A DNA stretch of 64,000 nucleotides, taken from the NCBI RefSeq assembly GCF_022815645.1, contig NZ_JALGRO010000002.1, positions 62,001 to 126,000 of the forward strand, given 5' to 3'. The stretch comes from Curtobacterium sp. VKM Ac-2922. GTDB lineage: Bacteria > Actinomycetota > Actinomycetes > Actinomycetales > Microbacteriaceae. The number at the start of each line of letters is the position of its first letter. The first letter of the stretch is position 1. This document shows positions 1 to 8,686 of the stretch, piece after piece. Position numbers and translations under genes: made by a program. Below the pieces are notes generated by a model. The model searched no databases, had not been told where the DNA came from, and saw nothing but the letters and a program-made list of their open reading frames with translations.

Positions 1-161
1 AAGACCTGGTCGCCGAGCTCGCTGCGGACGCCGCCGTCCGCGCTGCCGACACCGTGCTCGTCACCGTGCCGAACCAGCTCGGCGTCGACTTCAACGCCCG
101 TCTGCTGGCTGCGGTCAAGGACGTGTTCACCGAGGTCGACGCGGCACCCGTCCCCGCCTGA
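1..161 (+). CDS. Flavin-dependent oxidoreductase, LLM class (3' end only)
   Basis: Only the last 52 codons are present; the frame opens beyond the left edge and ends at TGA 159-161. The tail reads DLVAELAADAAVRAADTVLV and continues with VPNQLGVDFNARLL, a phrase typical of the C-terminus of bacterial luciferase-like, FMN- or F420-dependent monooxygenases. Those enzymes are TIM barrels that oxidise small organic substrates. The assignment rests on this short tail alone, so the family is likely but the substrate is unknown. Confidence 0.55.
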   Translation, partial: DLVAELAADAAVRAADTVLVTVPNQLGVDFNARLLAAVKDVFTEVDAAPVPA

Positions 162-210
162 CCCGTACGTCCCCCTTCCTGCCGACACCCGGGTTGGGAC
201 TGGGACGGGC

Positions 211-242
211 GTGGTGCTCCCCGTAACGTCGAGGAGCACCAC
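211..242. terminator. Hairpin between the oxidoreductase and the DUF2510 gene
   Basis: Two perfect 10-nt arms, GTGGTGCTCC and GGAGCACCAC, flank a 12-nt loop. There is no T run. It could terminate the upstream gene. The loop also holds TAACGT (224-229), a plausible -10 box for the next gene, so it may be a regulatory palindrome instead. Confidence 0.45.
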
Positions 243-265
243 CCCCTCGTCCTCAGGAGCTCCTC

Positions 266-706
266 GTGACACTGCCGGCCGCTGGCTGGTTCCCGGACCC
301 CCGGGACGCCGCCCGACTGCGTTGGTGGGACGGTCGCGCCTGGGGTGAGGGCACCCGCCCCCTGCCGAGCCGTCACCCGGCCGCCGTGCGACCCGTGGTG
401 GTCGCGCCGACCGGCCCCTCGTTCTCGGTGATGACCCCGCCGACCGAGCGCCAGACCTGGGCGTACGGAACGTCGACGTCGCGGAAGCTCTGCGCGTTCG
501 CGGTGTCGGCGGCGGTGCTGGCGATCGCGTCCCTGCTGCTCGACCCGTGGGGCGCGTTCAGCGTGCTCGCGATCCTCGCCGGACTGGTCGGGGTGGTCCG
601 CCCGGGTGCCTCGGGTCGGTGGCGTGTCCTGGCGCGGAGTGTCGCCGTCTCCGCGATCGTGGTCGCCCTCGGCACGGGCCTGGTCGCCCTGACGCCCCTG
701 TTCTGA
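266..706 (+). CDS. DUF2510 domain membrane protein
   Basis: A 146-aa protein starting at GTG 266, with AGGAG about seven bases upstream. The N-terminus has the DUF2510 signature (GWFPDPRDAARLRWWDGRAW), a short tryptophan-rich module common in actinobacterial membrane proteins. A proline-rich linker follows, then two hydrophobic segments at roughly residues 75-112 and 120-144. The function of DUF2510 proteins is not established. It is a single gene facing the convergent xerD gene across a palindromic intergenic stretch. Confidence 0.75.
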   Translation: MTLPAAGWFPDPRDAARLRWWDGRAWGEGTRPLPSRHPAAVRPVVVAPTGPSFSVMTPPTERQTWAYGTSTSRKLCAFAVSAAVLAIASLLLDPWGAFSVLAILAGLVGVVRPGASGRWRVLARSVAVSAIVVALGTGLVALTPLF

Positions 707-746
707 CGCGCCGGCCCCGCCGGTGACCCGCCGGCCCCGCCGGTTT

Positions 747-814
747 GTTCGCACAACGGGAATCACCCGGCGCCACGGGATCCCGTTGTGCGGTGTGACT
801 TGTGTTGTGCGAAC
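747..814. repeat. Palindromic intergenic element with alternative hairpins
   Basis: The 5' arm (747-761) begins GTTCGCACAACGGGA. Its part 750-761 is a perfect 12-nt inverted repeat of 781-792 (TCCCGTTGTGCG), and its part 747-757 is a perfect 11-nt inverted repeat of 804-814 (GTTGTGCGAAC). The two pairings share bases and exclude one another. It lies between the convergent DUF2510 and xerD genes, so it may act as a two-way terminator or be a dispersed repeat. Confidence 0.6.
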
Positions 815-837
815 GCGATCGGAGCAACCGCCCGCCC

Positions 838-1833
838 CTACCCCCGCGCCCGCGGGTGCGCCGTCTGGTACACGTCGCGCAGCATGTCCGCCGTGACGAG
901 CGTGTAGATCTGCGTCGTCGCGACGCTCGCGTGCCCGAGCAGCTCCTGCACGACCCGCACGTCCGCCCCACCCTCGAGCAGGTGCGTCGCGAACGAGTGC
1001 CGGAACGTGTGCGGCGACACGTGGTCGGCAAGTCCCGCGCGGGCAGCTGCGGCCTGGATGACGAGCCACGCGCTCTGCCGCGACAACCGCGAGCCCCGCG
1101 CCCCCAGGAACAGCGCTGGCGTCGACGTCCCCCGCACGGCGAACACCGGCCGGGCCCGCACCAGGTACGCGTCCACCGCAGCGCGCGCGTAGCTGCCGAG
1201 CGGCACGATGCGCTGCTTGTTCCCCTTGCCCGTGACCCGCACGACCGACACGTCGGTGTCCAGGTCGGCGGCCTCGTCGTCCACGGACAGCGTGGTCACG
1301 TCGTCCACGGACAGCCCGACCGCCTCGGAGATGCGTGCCCCCGTGGCGTAGAGCAGCTCGAGCAGCGCACGGTCCCGCAGCGCCACGGGATCGTCCCCGT
1401 CGGTGCCCTGCAGCAGCCGCTCCATGTCGTGCACCGAGATGGCCTTGGGCAGCCGCATCGGGGCCTTGGGAGGACGCACGGAAGCGCCAGGGTCGAGTGG
1501 CAGCCAGCCCTCCCCCGCGGCGAACGTGGCGAAGGACCGCACCGAGCTGAGCATCCGCGCGACCGACCGTGGCGCGAGCGGGCCCTCCGGTCGAGTCGCC
1601 AGGTGCGTCACGAAGCCTGCCAGGTCGGCGCGTGCCAGCCGTCCGACATCGATCACGACGGCCGCACCCCCTGCACGGTCGGCCCCGTCCGACTCGACGA
1701 CCGGCTGCGCCCCCACCCAGTCGGCGAACGCCGCCAGGTCACGGCGGTAGGCCGCCAGGGTGTGCTGCGACAACCCTCGCTCGATGGCGACGTGCCGCAG
1801 GTAGGTCTCCGTGGCACGGTCGAGCGGGATCAC
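838..1833 (-). CDS. xerD: Tyrosine recombinase XerD
   Basis: A 331-aa site-specific recombinase that, with XerC, would resolve chromosome dimers at dif. It has an N-terminal SAM-like core-binding domain (about residues 1-115) and a C-terminal catalytic domain. The catalytic residues are all present: R167 in ATGARISE, K203 in TGKGNKQR, H275 and R278 in HTFRHSFATH, H301 in LGHASVATT and the tyrosine nucleophile Y310. Length is slightly above the usual 300 because of an insert near residues 45-60. It lies just downstream of the NUDIX gene on the same strand, a common actinobacterial arrangement. Confidence 0.92.
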   Translation of the reverse strand: MIPLDRATETYLRHVAIERGLSQHTLAAYRRDLAAFADWVGAQPVVESDGADRAGGAAVVIDVGRLARADLAGFVTHLATRPEGPLAPRSVARMLSSVRSFATFAAGEGWLPLDPGASVRPPKAPMRLPKAISVHDMERLLQGTDGDDPVALRDRALLELLYATGARISEAVGLSVDDVTTLSVDDEAADLDTDVSVVRVTGKGNKQRIVPLGSYARAAVDAYLVRARPVFAVRGTSTPALFLGARGSRLSRQSAWLVIQAAAARAGLADHVSPHTFRHSFATHLLEGGADVRVVQELLGHASVATTQIYTLVTADMLRDVYQTAHPRARG

Positions 1834-1842
1834 CCCAGCAGG

Positions 1843-2409
1843 CTAGCCGCGTTCGATCGCGTCGACCGCGAGCGCCGCCACGATGAGCGCCGAGTTCTGC
1901 AGCCGACCGTCGAGGGCGCCGGCGACGACCTCGGATCGCGGCACCCACCGAGCGACGATGTCGGCCTCTTCGTCCTCGCGCTCGAACGCCGTCGCGGCCG
2001 CGCGGACGTCCCGTGCGCGGTAGATCTGGATGAACTCGTTGCTGCCGCCCGACGAGGTGTTGTACCGCACCAACGGCTCCCACGTGTCGGCCTCGATGTC
2101 GGCCTCTTCGGCCAGCTCGCGCTTGGCGGCCTCCAGGTGGTCCTCGCCCGCGTGGTCGAGCAGCCCGGCCGGCAGCTCCCAGTCACGCATGCGCACCGGG
2201 TGCCGGTACTGCTGGATGACGAGCACGCGGCCGTCGGCGTCCTCGGCCCAGACCGCGACGGCACCGGTGTGGTCGATGTACTCGCGGACCATGCCGTCGC
2301 CGTAGGCCACGTCGTCGCGGCGCACGTTCCACACCGCACCCTCGTGGACCACGTCGGACCGGGTCACGTCGAAGGAGGTGGGCTCGTCATGGATCGGTGC
2401 GTCGGTCAC
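1843..2409 (-). CDS. NUDIX hydrolase, ADP-ribose pyrophosphatase type
   Basis: A 188-aa protein from GTG 2409. The NUDIX box is intact: GLLDHAGEDHLEAAKRELAE continues with EADIEA, matching G-x5-E-x7-RE-x2-EE. The flanking sequence (WELPAGLLD, VLVIQQYRHPVR) is typical of ADP-ribose pyrophosphatases that hydrolyse ADP-ribose to AMP and ribose 5-phosphate. The reading frame stays open upstream as far as 3108, but that part overlaps other genes and a terminator, so the GTG was chosen. It ends 10 nt before xerD and is probably co-transcribed with it. Confidence 0.85.
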   Translation of the reverse strand: MTDAPIHDEPTSFDVTRSDVVHEGAVWNVRRDDVAYGDGMVREYIDHTGAVAVWAEDADGRVLVIQQYRHPVRMRDWELPAGLLDHAGEDHLEAAKRELAEEADIEADTWEPLVRYNTSSGGSNEFIQIYRARDVRAAATAFEREDEEADIVARWVPRSEVVAGALDGRLQNSALIVAALAVDAIERG

Positions 2410-2448
2410 ACCCCCATCCAACCAGCGCGCGCGGTGGGCGCGGCCACA

Positions 2449-2496
2449 GACGGACTGGAGGCCCGGTGCCAGCTGGCACCGGGCCTCCTGTCCGTC
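2449..2496. terminator. Bidirectional terminator-like hairpin (GGAGGC family)
   Basis: A long stem centred on GCCAGCTGGC, with outer arms GACGGACTGGAGGCCCGGTG and its near-complement. It separates sufE from the downstream NUDIX gene. There is no T tract. Closely related hairpins recur at 11139, 18903, 21525, 41841 and 48546. Confidence 0.75.
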
Positions 2497-2507
2497 GGTG
2501 GTGCTGT

Positions 2508-2960
2508 CTACTGCACCGCCACCTGCGCGCGCACCTGGCGCTGCACCCGGCCGAGCATGCCGACCATGCCGCGGATGCGCAGCGGGCTCACTGCCTCGTT
2601 CAGGCCGAGTGTGAGCGGGTAGTCGGACGGCACCGCCAGCACCTGCTCGGCGGTCAGACCGGAGAGCCCCTGCGCCAGGATCGACGCGAACCCGCGCGTG
2701 GTGGGTGCTTCGCGCGGGGCGGTGGCGTGCATCCGGACCACGTCGGGGGCGTCGCCGTCCTGCCCGACGGTCACGGTGATGAACACGGGGGACTGGCACT
2801 CCTCGACCCGTTCGAGCTCGTCCTCGTGGCCCTGCAGACGCTCGGGCAGCGCGGGCAGCTCGTTCGAGAACTCGAGCAGCAGCTGCAGGCGGTCCTGCTG
2901 GGACAGTTCGAGGAACTCGTCGCGGATGTCGGCGAGGGCCTGGGGGAGGGCGTCGGTCAT
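2508..2960 (-). CDS. SufE family Fe-S assembly protein
   Basis: A 150-aa protein resembling SufE, the partner that accepts sulfur from a cysteine desulfurase and passes it to the SUF scaffold. The key region ECQSPVFI contains the cysteine (about residue 53) that normally carries the persulfide. The C-terminal half ([20 protein letters not shown]) has the usual SufE helical pattern. Start ATG 2958-2960 overlaps the stop of the upstream sulfurtransferase gene by four bases, so the two are translationally coupled, which fits a shared sulfur-handling role. Confidence 0.88.
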   Translation of the reverse strand: MTDALPQALADIRDEFLELSQQDRLQLLLEFSNELPALPERLQGHEDELERVEECQSPVFITVTVGQDGDAPDVVRMHATAPREAPTTRGFASILAQGLSGLTAEQVLAVPSDYPLTLGLNEAVSPLRIRGMVGMLGRVQRQVRAQVAVQ

Positions 2961-3889
2961 CGGGTCGGCAGGCTTCCGGGTTCGGCGCCCTGCACGATCG
3001 GCACGCGCACGGCGCTGCCCCACTCGGTCCACGAGCCGTCGTAGTTGCGGACGTTCTCGTAGCCCAGCAGGTGCTGCAGCACGAACCAGGTGTGGCTCGA
3101 GCGCTCACCGATGCGGCAGTACGCGATCACCTGGTCCGCGTCGCCGATGCCCGCGCCCTCGCGGTAGACCGCGTCGAGCTCGCTGCGGGACTTGAAGGTG
3201 CCGTCCGGCGCGGCGGCCGTGGCCCAGGGGATGTTGACGGCGGTCGGGATGTGACCGCCGCGCAGGGCCCCTTCTTCCGGGTAGTCGGGTGCCGTCGTGC
3301 GGTCGCCGCTGTACTCGGGGGCACTGCGCACGTCGATGAGCGGCTTGCCGATGTGCTCGAGCACGTCGTCCTTGAACGCTCGGACGGGCGCGTCGTTCCG
3401 CTCGACCACGGGGTAGTCGACCGCGGTGACGTCGGGTCGGTCCGTCGTGACGGGGCGGTCCTCGGCGATCCACTTCGCCCGGCCGCCGTCGAGCAGCCGG
3501 ACGTCCTGGTGCCCGAACAGGGTGAACACCCAGAGGGCGTAGGCCGCCCACCAGTTGTTCTTGTCGCCGTAGATGACCACGGTGGTGTCGCGCCCGATGC
3601 CCTTGCCGCCGACCAGGCGTGCGAAGGCGTCGCCGTCGATGTAGTCGCGCTGCACCGGGTCGTTCAGGTCTGTGTGCCAGTCGATCTTGACGGCGCCGGG
3701 GACGTGACCCGTCTCGTACAGCAGGACGTCCTCGTCGGACTCGACGACCACCAGGTCCGCCGGCCCGGCAGGTCCGGGCTGCCCGACGGCGCCGGCGTCC
3801 AGTTGCTCCTGGAGCCACGCGGTCGAGACGAGTCGTTCCGGGTGTGCGTAGTCGCGGAAGGTGTCGGACGGGTCGACCGGTGCGGTCAT
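2957..3889 (-). CDS. sseA: Thiosulfate/3-mercaptopyruvate sulfurtransferase (two-domain rhodanese)
   Basis: A 310-aa tandem rhodanese. The N-terminal inactive domain includes [20 protein letters not shown]. The C-terminal domain has [12 protein letters not shown] and the active-site loop [12 protein letters not shown] with the persulfide cysteine near residue 258. The CRIGER loop is closer to thiosulfate:cyanide sulfurtransferases than to mercaptopyruvate enzymes (CG-S-G). ATG 3889 was chosen over upstream in-frame starts because homology begins at MTAPVDPSD. It is the first gene of the sseA-sufE pair and is divergent from zapE. Confidence 0.88.
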   Translation of the reverse strand: MTAPVDPSDTFRDYAHPERLVSTAWLQEQLDAGAVGQPGPAGPADLVVVESDEDVLLYETGHVPGAVKIDWHTDLNDPVQRDYIDGDAFARLVGGKGIGRDTTVVIYGDKNNWWAAYALWVFTLFGHQDVRLLDGGRAKWIAEDRPVTTDRPDVTAVDYPVVERNDAPVRAFKDDVLEHIGKPLIDVRSAPEYSGDRTTAPDYPEEGALRGGHIPTAVNIPWATAAAPDGTFKSRSELDAVYREGAGIGDADQVIAYCRIGERSSHTWFVLQHLLGYENVRNYDGSWTEWGSAVRVPIVQGAEPGSLPTR

Positions 3890-4018
3890 CGCGGTGCCTC
3901 TCTGTGGGTCGTGGCGCCGGACTAGGATCAGTGGTCGGCGTCGGGAACAACGGTACGCGGACCCACTGTCTGCCCGGTGCACCGTGACACCGAACGACTC
4001 GTCCCCGGAAGGCCCTGC

Positions 4019-5023
4019 ATGCCCCAGCACCTCGTCGACCGCGACCCGCAGGTGACCCCCGCGCAGATGGCCGCGGCACTCGTGCCACCGCCCCAGTTCG
4101 CCACCGCGTCGTTCGACTCGTACCGGCCCGACCCGGACTACCCGTCTCAGGCCGCCGTGCGCGACGCCGTCGCCGCGTTCGTCGCCACCCGGCCAGAGCC
4201 GGCCAGGCGCGGCTTGTTCGGGCGGCGCCGCTCAACCGACTCGACCGAGGGCGCTGCGCGGTCGGGCGTGTACCTGGACGGCGGGTTCGGTGTCGGCAAG
4301 ACGCACCTGCTCGCCGCCGCGTACCACGCCGCGTCCGGACGCAAGACGTTCGGCACGTTCATCGAGTACACCGCACTGGTCGGCGCGCTCGGGTTCCAGG
4401 GCACGATCGACCTGCTGCGCGGCACGGCGCTCGTGTGCATCGACGAGTTCGAGCTCGACGACCCGGGCGACACGATGGTGATGACGCGTCTGATCAAGGA
4501 ACTGAGCGAGACCGGCACCCGGTTCGCCGCCACGTCGAACACCCCGCCCGGGGCACTGGGCGAAGGGCGGTTCGCCGCGCAGGACTTCCTGCGCGAGATC
4601 CAGGCGATGTCCGACCGGTTCGAGACCATGCGCATCGACGGCCTCGACTACCGGCGCCGCGCGGTCGACGAGTCCGCCCGGGTCGTCGACGACGTACCGG
4701 CCGCGCTGCCCGAGGGCTCGGTCACGCTCGACGACTTCCGCGCCGTCGTCGCGCACCTGGCGTCCGTGCACCCGTCCAAGTACGTCGCCCTCGTCGAGGG
4801 GCTCGACGCGGTCGGGCTGACCGACGTGCAGCCGTTCACCGACCAGACCGACGCGCTGCGGTGGGTGGCGCTGGTCGACCGCCTGTACGACGCACAGGTC
4901 CGGATCGTGGCATCGGGCTCGCCGCTCGATCGGGTCTACCCCGAGGTCATGCTCGAGGGCGGGTACCGGAAGAAGTACCTGCGGGCCGCCAGCCGTGTCG
5001 TCGCGTTGAGCAGGGCCTCCTGA
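4019..5023 (+). CDS. zapE: Cell division protein ZapE (AFG1-like ATPase)
   Basis: A 334-aa P-loop ATPase. Walker A is [11 protein letters not shown] (about residues 88-98) and Walker B is [11 protein letters not shown] (138-148), followed by the family motif DTMVMTRLI. The sensor region contains [18 protein letters not shown] 4019 was preferred over a start 14 codons upstream because GGAAGG lies directly before it. In Proteobacteria ZapE acts at the division ring; the actinobacterial role is not established. It is divergent from sseA. A TAGGAT box at 3924-3929 could drive it. Confidence 0.88.
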   Translation: MPQHLVDRDPQVTPAQMAAALVPPPQFATASFDSYRPDPDYPSQAAVRDAVAAFVATRPEPARRGLFGRRRSTDSTEGAARSGVYLDGGFGVGKTHLLAAAYHAASGRKTFGTFIEYTALVGALGFQGTIDLLRGTALVCIDEFELDDPGDTMVMTRLIKELSETGTRFAATSNTPPGALGEGRFAAQDFLREIQAMSDRFETMRIDGLDYRRRAVDESARVVDDVPAALPEGSVTLDDFRAVVAHLASVHPSKYVALVEGLDAVGLTDVQPFTDQTDALRWVALVDRLYDAQVRIVASGSPLDRVYPEVMLEGGYRKKYLRAASRVVALSRAS

Positions 5024-5030
5024 GGTCCCG

Positions 5031-5099
5031 GTAACACACTGTTCACACGGCGGGCCGCCGCGTTACACCCGCGAAACACAGCGTGCTCCGTCGTGAAAC
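5031..5099 (+). promoter_or_regulatory. GlnR-like operator upstream of amt
   Basis: Positions 5062-5099 read GTTAC-N6-GAAAC-N6-TGCTC-N6-GAAAC. This keeps the exact 6-bp spacing of the actinobacterial GlnR consensus (GTNAC-N6-GAAAC repeated), with only the third element degenerate. A weaker pair, GTAAC-N6-TTCAC, sits at 5031-5046. Placement 70-100 bp upstream of amt fits nitrogen-starvation activation by GlnR. The binding is inferred from the consensus. Confidence 0.7.
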
Positions 5100-5166
5100 A
5101 CCACCTCGCCAGACTCGGTTCCACCCGACGCGGTCCCGAGCCGCTTCTGCAACCGAGAGGTGAACA

Positions 5167-6441
5167 ATGCTTGATCAGGGCCAAACCGGCTTCATCTTGA
5201 TCATGGCGGCACTCGTGCTGTTCATGACGCCGGGACTCGCGTTCTTCTACGGCGGTCTCGTCAAGGCCAAGTCCGTCATCAGCATGATGATGATGTCGTT
5301 CGGGGCCATCGCCCTCGTGAGCGTCCTCTGGGTGCTCTACGGCTACGCGATCTCCTTCGCCAACACCGGTGACCACACCGCCATCTCCGGCGTCGTCGGG
5401 TTCTTCAGCATCGACTGGAACCAGATCGGGCTCGGCCAGGCGTTCGAGCAGTCGCAGTCGACCAAGCTGGCCGCGACCTACCCCGACCTGGCGTTCGTCG
5501 GGTTCCAGGCCACCTTCGCGATCATCACGGTCGCCCTGATCTCGGGCGCGATCGCCGACCGCGCCAAGTTCGGCGCCTGGATGGTCTTCGCGGGCGTCTG
5601 GGTCACGGTCGTCTACTTCCCGGTCGCGTCGTGGGTGTTCAACCTGACCTCGGGCTGGGCAGCGACGTGGGGCGTGATCGACTTCGCCGGTGGCACCGCG
5701 GTGCACATCAACGCCGGTGCCGCCGGACTCGCACTCGCGCTGGTCCTGGGCAAGCGCGTCGGCTTCGCCAAGGGCGCCCACAAGCCGCACAACCCGCCCT
5801 TCGTCCTGCTCGGTGCGGCCATCCTGTGGTTCGGGTGGTTCGGCTTCAACGCCGGATCCGCCGGCGCGGCGAACAGCACGGCCGCGCTCGCCTGGATCAA
5901 CACGCTCGCCGCTCCGGCCGCCGCGGTCCTCGGGTGGCTGCTGATCGAGAAGCTCAAGGACGGCAAGGCGACGTCGATCGGTGCTGCGTCGGGTGCCGTC
6001 GCCGGTCTCGTCGCCATCACCCCGGCCTGCGCCAACCTGACCCCGGGCTGGGGCATCCTGCTCGGCTTCCTGGCCGGCATCGTCTGCTGCTTCGCGATCG
6101 ACTGGAAGTACCGCCTGGGCTTCGACGACTCGCTCGACGTCGTGGGCGTCCACCTGGTCGGCGGCATCTTCGGCACGCTGTACCTGGGCTTCTTCGCCAA
6201 CACCACCGGCCTGATCTACTCGGGGTCGTTCGTCCAGCTCGGCAAGCAGGCCGCCGCAGCCGGGGCCGTCGGCGCCTACTCGTTCGTCCTGGCCTTCCTC
6301 ATCGGCTGGATCATCGAGAAGACGATGGGCTTCCGCATCAAGACCGAGGACGAGGTCGCCGGCATCGACACCGCGGTCCACGGCGAAGAGGGCTACGTGC
6401 TCTACGAGGAGGCGGACAAGACCCCCGTCGGGGTTCGCTGA
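5167..6441 (+). CDS. amt: Ammonium transporter Amt
   Basis: A 424-aa integral membrane protein with about eleven hydrophobic helices, starting MLDQGQTGFILIMAALVLFM after GAGAGG. Family motifs include the start LVLFMTPGLAFFYGGLV, the pore-lining histidine in GGTAVHINAGAAGLA, the second pore histidine in VVGVHLVGGIFGTL, and the C-terminal GFR-K-EDE segment that couples to PII proteins. It transports ammonium or ammonia into the cell. No glnK or glnD follows, although amt-glnK-glnD is a common actinobacterial order; a strong terminator lies directly downstream. Confidence 0.95.
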   Translation: MLDQGQTGFILIMAALVLFMTPGLAFFYGGLVKAKSVISMMMMSFGAIALVSVLWVLYGYAISFANTGDHTAISGVVGFFSIDWNQIGLGQAFEQSQSTKLAATYPDLAFVGFQATFAIITVALISGAIADRAKFGAWMVFAGVWVTVVYFPVASWVFNLTSGWAATWGVIDFAGGTAVHINAGAAGLALALVLGKRVGFAKGAHKPHNPPFVLLGAAILWFGWFGFNAGSAGAANSTAALAWINTLAAPAAAVLGWLLIEKLKDGKATSIGAASGAVAGLVAITPACANLTPGWGILLGFLAGIVCCFAIDWKYRLGFDDSLDVVGVHLVGGIFGTLYLGFFANTTGLIYSGSFVQLGKQAAAAGAVGAYSFVLAFLIGWIIEKTMGFRIKTEDEVAGIDTAVHGEEGYVLYEEADKTPVGVR

Positions 6442-6457
6442 CCCGGTTCCACCGCGC

Positions 6458-6493
6458 GACGAAGGCCCCCGCAGCAGTGCGGGGGCCTTCGTC
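6458..6493 (+). terminator. Terminator of amt
   Basis: A perfect 16-bp stem, arms GACGAAGGCCCCCGCA and its complement, around a GCAG tetraloop. The right arm ends in CCTTCGTC with no long T run. Confidence 0.85.
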
Positions 6494-6523
6494 GTACGCG
6501 GGTCGGACTCGTGCCGGGGTCGG

Positions 6524-6529
6524 TAGGGT
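6524..6529 (+). promoter_or_regulatory. Leaderless -10 box of the DUF6177 remnant
   Basis: TAGGGT lies six bases upstream of GTG 6536, so transcription would begin at or next to the start codon. The paralogous gene at 11312 has TAGGCT at the same distance. Confidence 0.55.
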
Positions 6530-6535
6530 GCCTGC

Positions 6536-7759
6536 GTGGACGTCAGCATCGCGCACCCGTTGATCGACGCCGTCGGTCCGGGCTTCGTCGTCAGCGAGAC
6601 CGATGCCGCGGTCGTCGCGCTGTCCTCCGCACGCATGGGACTCGTGCTCGACGCCCGGGCCGCCGACGTCGCCGTGGTGCTCCTCACCCCGTCGACCAGC
6701 CGCATCACGACCGCGATGCTCGCGATGCGGCGTCGGACGAGCAGCGCCTGGGTCGTCCGCGAGGGCGACCGGTACCGCGCTGCCGGCTCGATCACGGTCG
6801 CCGACGACGTCGCGACGGCCATGCTGGCACCCCAGTCGTCGCCGCGCTCGTCCCGCCTGGGCACGGACGAGGTCGCGTGGACCGAGGTGGTCGTCTCGGT
6901 CCACCACCGGGCTGCCGAGCAGACCACGATCGGCCGTCCAGCCGAACTGCTGCTCGAGGGACTCGCGGGTGTGACGCCGTCGGCATGGGGCTCGGTCGAG
7001 CCCGCGACCCTGCCATGGAGCGTCGCCGCCGTCACGGACTTCGCCCGTCGGCGCGCCCCCCGCCCGACGCGCGCCGTCGCGTCTGCGGCCGTGGCGGGCG
7101 GATTCGCCGCCGTCGAGATCCGGGTCGACCGGTCCGCCACCGGGGTGACGGAGGAGACGCGGTTGGCCCTGCCCCGGACAGGAGGCGCGGCGCGGGTCAC
7201 CGCGACGGGCGCACCCGTGGTGGATGGTCCGGTCGCCGACGTCCTCGCCGACCTGGCCCGTCGTCAGCGCGTGCTGCTGGGCACCGCATGGCGGTCCGGT
7301 GGGCACCCGGACGCGACGCTCGCTGCCCGCCAGCTCGGGATGCCCGTTCCGCTCGGCGCGCGCTGGTTGCAGATGAAACCGAAACCTTCACCAAGGGTCT
7401 TCACCATCACGGCCGAGTTCGACCGAGTCATCGGACGACGGTTCAAAGACGGCGTCTTCACAGACGAAAAGCAGATGTGGATGCAGTTGTTGTGGGACAA
7501 GGGCAGTCCAGGAGGCTTCGTCGTACGGACGGCCTACCCGACCCGGTTGGAAGGATGGCATGAGCTCGATCGCAGATCTTGGTTACCGGGACTACGCGGG
7601 TCGGATCCCGATGCTGGGAGGGTTCGTGGAGAATCTCTATCAGTACTGGTGGGACGACTACGAGTCGGTCGCCGACTACCTCGACTTCTACATCGATGGT
7701 TTCAGCGTGTCGGGCATCAAAGCGATGAGCGAAGAGTACACGGCGCTCGGTGTCGATGA
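6536..7759 (+). pseudogene. DUF6177-type gene truncated and fused to an orphan toxin tail
   Basis: Residues 1 to about 276 align along their length with the intact DUF6177 protein at 11312 (shared SIAHPLIDAVG/TIAHPLVDAVG, LLTPSTSR/LLTPATSR, GHPDATL-AR and PVPLGA). Just after PLGA (about 7360) the homology stops. The frame continues into unrelated, less GC-biased sequence, FDRVIGRRFKDG and then GGFVVRTAYP, which looks like the last strands of a polymorphic toxin. After that it reads through the immunity gene at 7560 in the wrong frame and stops at 7759. The remaining DUF6177 C-terminus, the WXG-like gene and the toxin body are missing, so an internal deletion is likely. Whether a chimeric protein is made is unknown. 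Confidence 0.7.
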
Positions 7760-7913
7760 TGCGACAGGTGATGAGGTGGAGGCCTTTCTTCGTCGTATGA
7801 ATGCGAACTACCGGGTCGTCCCAGGTTCCGATCACGGAAGGCAGATGCTCAGGGAGGTCGGCGTACGGCTCGAGCAGCTCGCCGCCGGGGCGACCCCGAA
7901 GCAGTTCGACTGA
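7560..7913 (+). CDS. CdiI-like immunity protein (PF18593-type, tentative)
   Basis: A 117-aa acidic protein starting ATG 7560 after GGAAGG. The pattern NLYQYWWDDYESVADYLDF, with a later LRRMNANYRVVPGSD and REVGVRL, resembles the contact-dependent growth inhibition immunity family that typically reads YFHQDW-x-DY in this region. It directly follows the orphan toxin tail, so it was probably the cognate immunity gene of the lost toxin. A broken close relative lies at 10244. Codon use is less GC-biased than in flanking core genes. Confidence 0.6.
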   Translation: MSSIADLGYRDYAGRIPMLGGFVENLYQYWWDDYESVADYLDFYIDGFSVSGIKAMSEEYTALGVDDATGDEVEAFLRRMNANYRVVPGSDHGRQMLREVGVRLEQLAAGATPKQFD

Positions 7914-7951
7914 CGCGCATGATCGTAGTTCTGCCGGAAGACGGAGAGTTG

Positions 7952-8650
7952 ATGATCCGACTGTCCTGGGGACCTCGAGAAGAGTCCCTTGAGGAAGTCG
8001 CGCGGAAACTTCGCAGCACTGCTGGTCTCGCCCGCCTGTTGGGTGGCCTGTTCGACCATGACCTGGCGCTGTTGGACGGAGAACGAGTCTGCGGATACCT
8101 TGATTCGCTCTCGGACGACGATCTCGTTGCGTACCTCCGCCTGCACGTCGCGACGAACAGTGACGGCTCTCCGCTCCCCCAAGATGGGTACTTCGCGCAC
8201 CTCGAGTCAGCGCCTGGGCAGTTGGCTTCTGCGATGTTGACGATCCACGTCGGTGCGACTCGCACCCAGTTCTCCACGGGGAACTCGCTGAGCTTGTCGG
8301 TGTCGCAGGACTTCTCCCCAGATCACCTCGACACAGGGCTGTTCATGTCCAATCGTCGGGATGCAGTGCTTCGAGAGCTCGTGTCCCTTTGGCGACCAAG
8401 GCGTGCAGGGGTGTACCTCGCCGAAGCACTCGATGCGTACATCACCCTCGACTTGGTCGAAGAACTCGGACTGGTCACCTACTTGGCGGAATGCTCTGTT
8501 GCGTCGACGCCTGAGTACCAAGTGGAGCATGCCGGCAATGACTCCTGGATCCACGTGTTGAACGTCGGGGTCCCCTCGGGACTGAACGCGCGCGTCGAGC
8601 GCCTCGTCGACGCATCGCGAAAGCTGTCGCAGTCGCACGCAGACCGCTGA
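7952..8650 (+). CDS. Imm52-like immunity protein (tentative)
   Basis: A 232-aa protein. ATG 7952 was chosen over ATG 7919 because GGAGAG lies four bases before it. It opens MIRLSWGPREESLEEVARKL, which fits the Imm52 pattern of a WGPRPES motif leading into a helix. A later segment SPDHLDTGLFMSNRRD and LWRPRRAGVYLAEALD also fits. Imm52 proteins are predicted to neutralise polymorphic toxins. No matching toxin is adjacent, so this is an orphan immunity gene within the array. Confidence 0.5.
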   Translation: MIRLSWGPREESLEEVARKLRSTAGLARLLGGLFDHDLALLDGERVCGYLDSLSDDDLVAYLRLHVATNSDGSPLPQDGYFAHLESAPGQLASAMLTIHVGATRTQFSTGNSLSLSVSQDFSPDHLDTGLFMSNRRDAVLRELVSLWRPRRAGVYLAEALDAYITLDLVEELGLVTYLAECSVASTPEYQVEHAGNDSWIHVLNVGVPSGLNARVERLVDASRKLSQSHADR

Positions 8651-8686
8651 GGGTGCTCGCGCACTCGGTCTTGGTGAACTCGGAGG

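Noticed and set aside
5031-5099. AmtR operator upstream of amt
   Set aside because: The sequence lacks the ATCTATAGA-type AmtR core and fits the GlnR spacing much better.
4936-7200. Long 754-codon open frame on the minus strand across zapE, amt and the DUF6177 remnant
   Set aside because: It is antisense to well-supported genes and has the Arg/Asp/Gly-rich composition of a shadow frame in high-GC DNA.
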